Position numbers and translations under genes: made by a program. This document shows positions 21,411 through 21,540 of a DNA stretch of 21,540 nt, one piece after another; position 1 is the stretch's first letter, and each line of letters begins with the position of its first letter. The DNA lies in the IMG/VR virus record IMGVR_UViG_3300025141_000915, positions 1 through 21,540 of that record. The stretch is one strand, 5' to 3'. Origin of the DNA: a virus. The notes below the pieces were generated by a model. The model was given only the letters and a program-made list of their open reading frames with translations. It was not told the origin of the DNA and did not search any database.

Positions 21411-21540
21411 GGTATCCAATCTCCTTTATTGTTCTTACAGTAATAAGCTATTACTTGTACACCATTAAAAGCAATAGCTGTTTTATCTTCTTGAGTATCT
21501 ACTATTTTTTCTAACGCACTACTACAAGTAAGTTCACTAG
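21407..21540 (-). CDS. C-terminal fragment of a minus-strand protein (5' end outside window)
   Basis: An open frame on the minus strand comes in from beyond base 21540 and ends at TGA 21409-21407, overlapping the ATG of the helical phage protein (ATGA). The visible 43 residues include LEKIVDTQEDKTAIAFNGVQVIAYYC and end NNKGDWIP. The fragment is too short for identification. It shows that the operon continues past the right edge. Confidence 0.5.
   Translation of the reverse strand, partial: SELTCSSALEKIVDTQEDKTAIAFNGVQVIAYYCKNNKGDWIP

Noticed and set aside
21411-21419. TTG start extending the helical minus-strand protein by three residues.
   Set aside because: The AAAGGAGA site is too close to the TTG and correctly spaced for the ATG at 21410, so the shorter form was chosen.

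Overview
The window is a compact, AT-rich stretch of a tailed bacteriophage genome. Gene edges overlap or abut throughout (many TAATG and ATGA junctions) and no gap exceeds about 60 bases. There is no rRNA, tRNA, CRISPR array or insertion sequence. The gene set is a head-tail adaptor, a P22 gp10-like tail nozzle, a long modular fibre with a glycine-rich tip and a series of internal or ejection-type virion proteins. There is no sheath, tail tube or baseplate gene. This points to a short-tailed (podovirus-like) phage. The very low GC and the protein flavours (tryptophan-repeat protein plus 2-oxoglutarate oxygenase beside the fibre, phage metallophosphoesterase) suggest a marine phage of the pelagiphage/cyanophage sphere. 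The host is an inference and is not shown by the sequence.

Layout. 1-3647 (+): end of a small beta-rich virion protein, a neck-region protein, the adaptor, a basic protein, the nozzle/stabilisation protein and two very small proteins. 3657-8856 (+): fibre and its accessories, namely a 1079-residue fibre, a W-repeat protein, a 2OG-Fe(II) oxygenase carrying the same W-repeat at its C-terminus, a small beta protein and a possible GNAT-fold protein. 8853-16291 (+): internal virion/ejection block, with Gly/Ala/Gln-rich proteins, a 33-residue membrane peptide, a 418-residue protein carrying the VGExGPE motif of tape-measure C-termini, a highly basic protein and a 1093-residue large internal protein. 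16291-20360 (+): lysis and accessory block, with a coil-TM protein, a Cys protein, a metallophosphoesterase, a GIRNxNPGNI-type lysozyme, a SLOG/YspA-like nucleotide-binding protein directly coupled to a NADAR-domain protein, a GTA-type 3TM-like holin and several tiny proteins (coiled coil, zinc ribbon, TM-coil, metallothionein-like, ArfA-like). 20317-21540 (-): the 3' end of an oppositely transcribed operon (DUF3310/T7 gp1.7-like and phage-typical proteins of unknown function), probably the early/metabolic arm. The two arms converge and overlap by 44 bases at 20317-20360.

The plus-strand genes build the tail and injection apparatus and then lyse the cell. The most unusual part is the SLOG + NADAR pair between lysozyme and holin. 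Both families are linked to NAD+/ADP-ribose/nucleotide signalling in phage-host conflict, so the pair is a credible but untested candidate for a phage counter-defence or NAD-derivative processing module. Portal, capsid, terminase and replication genes are not in the window.
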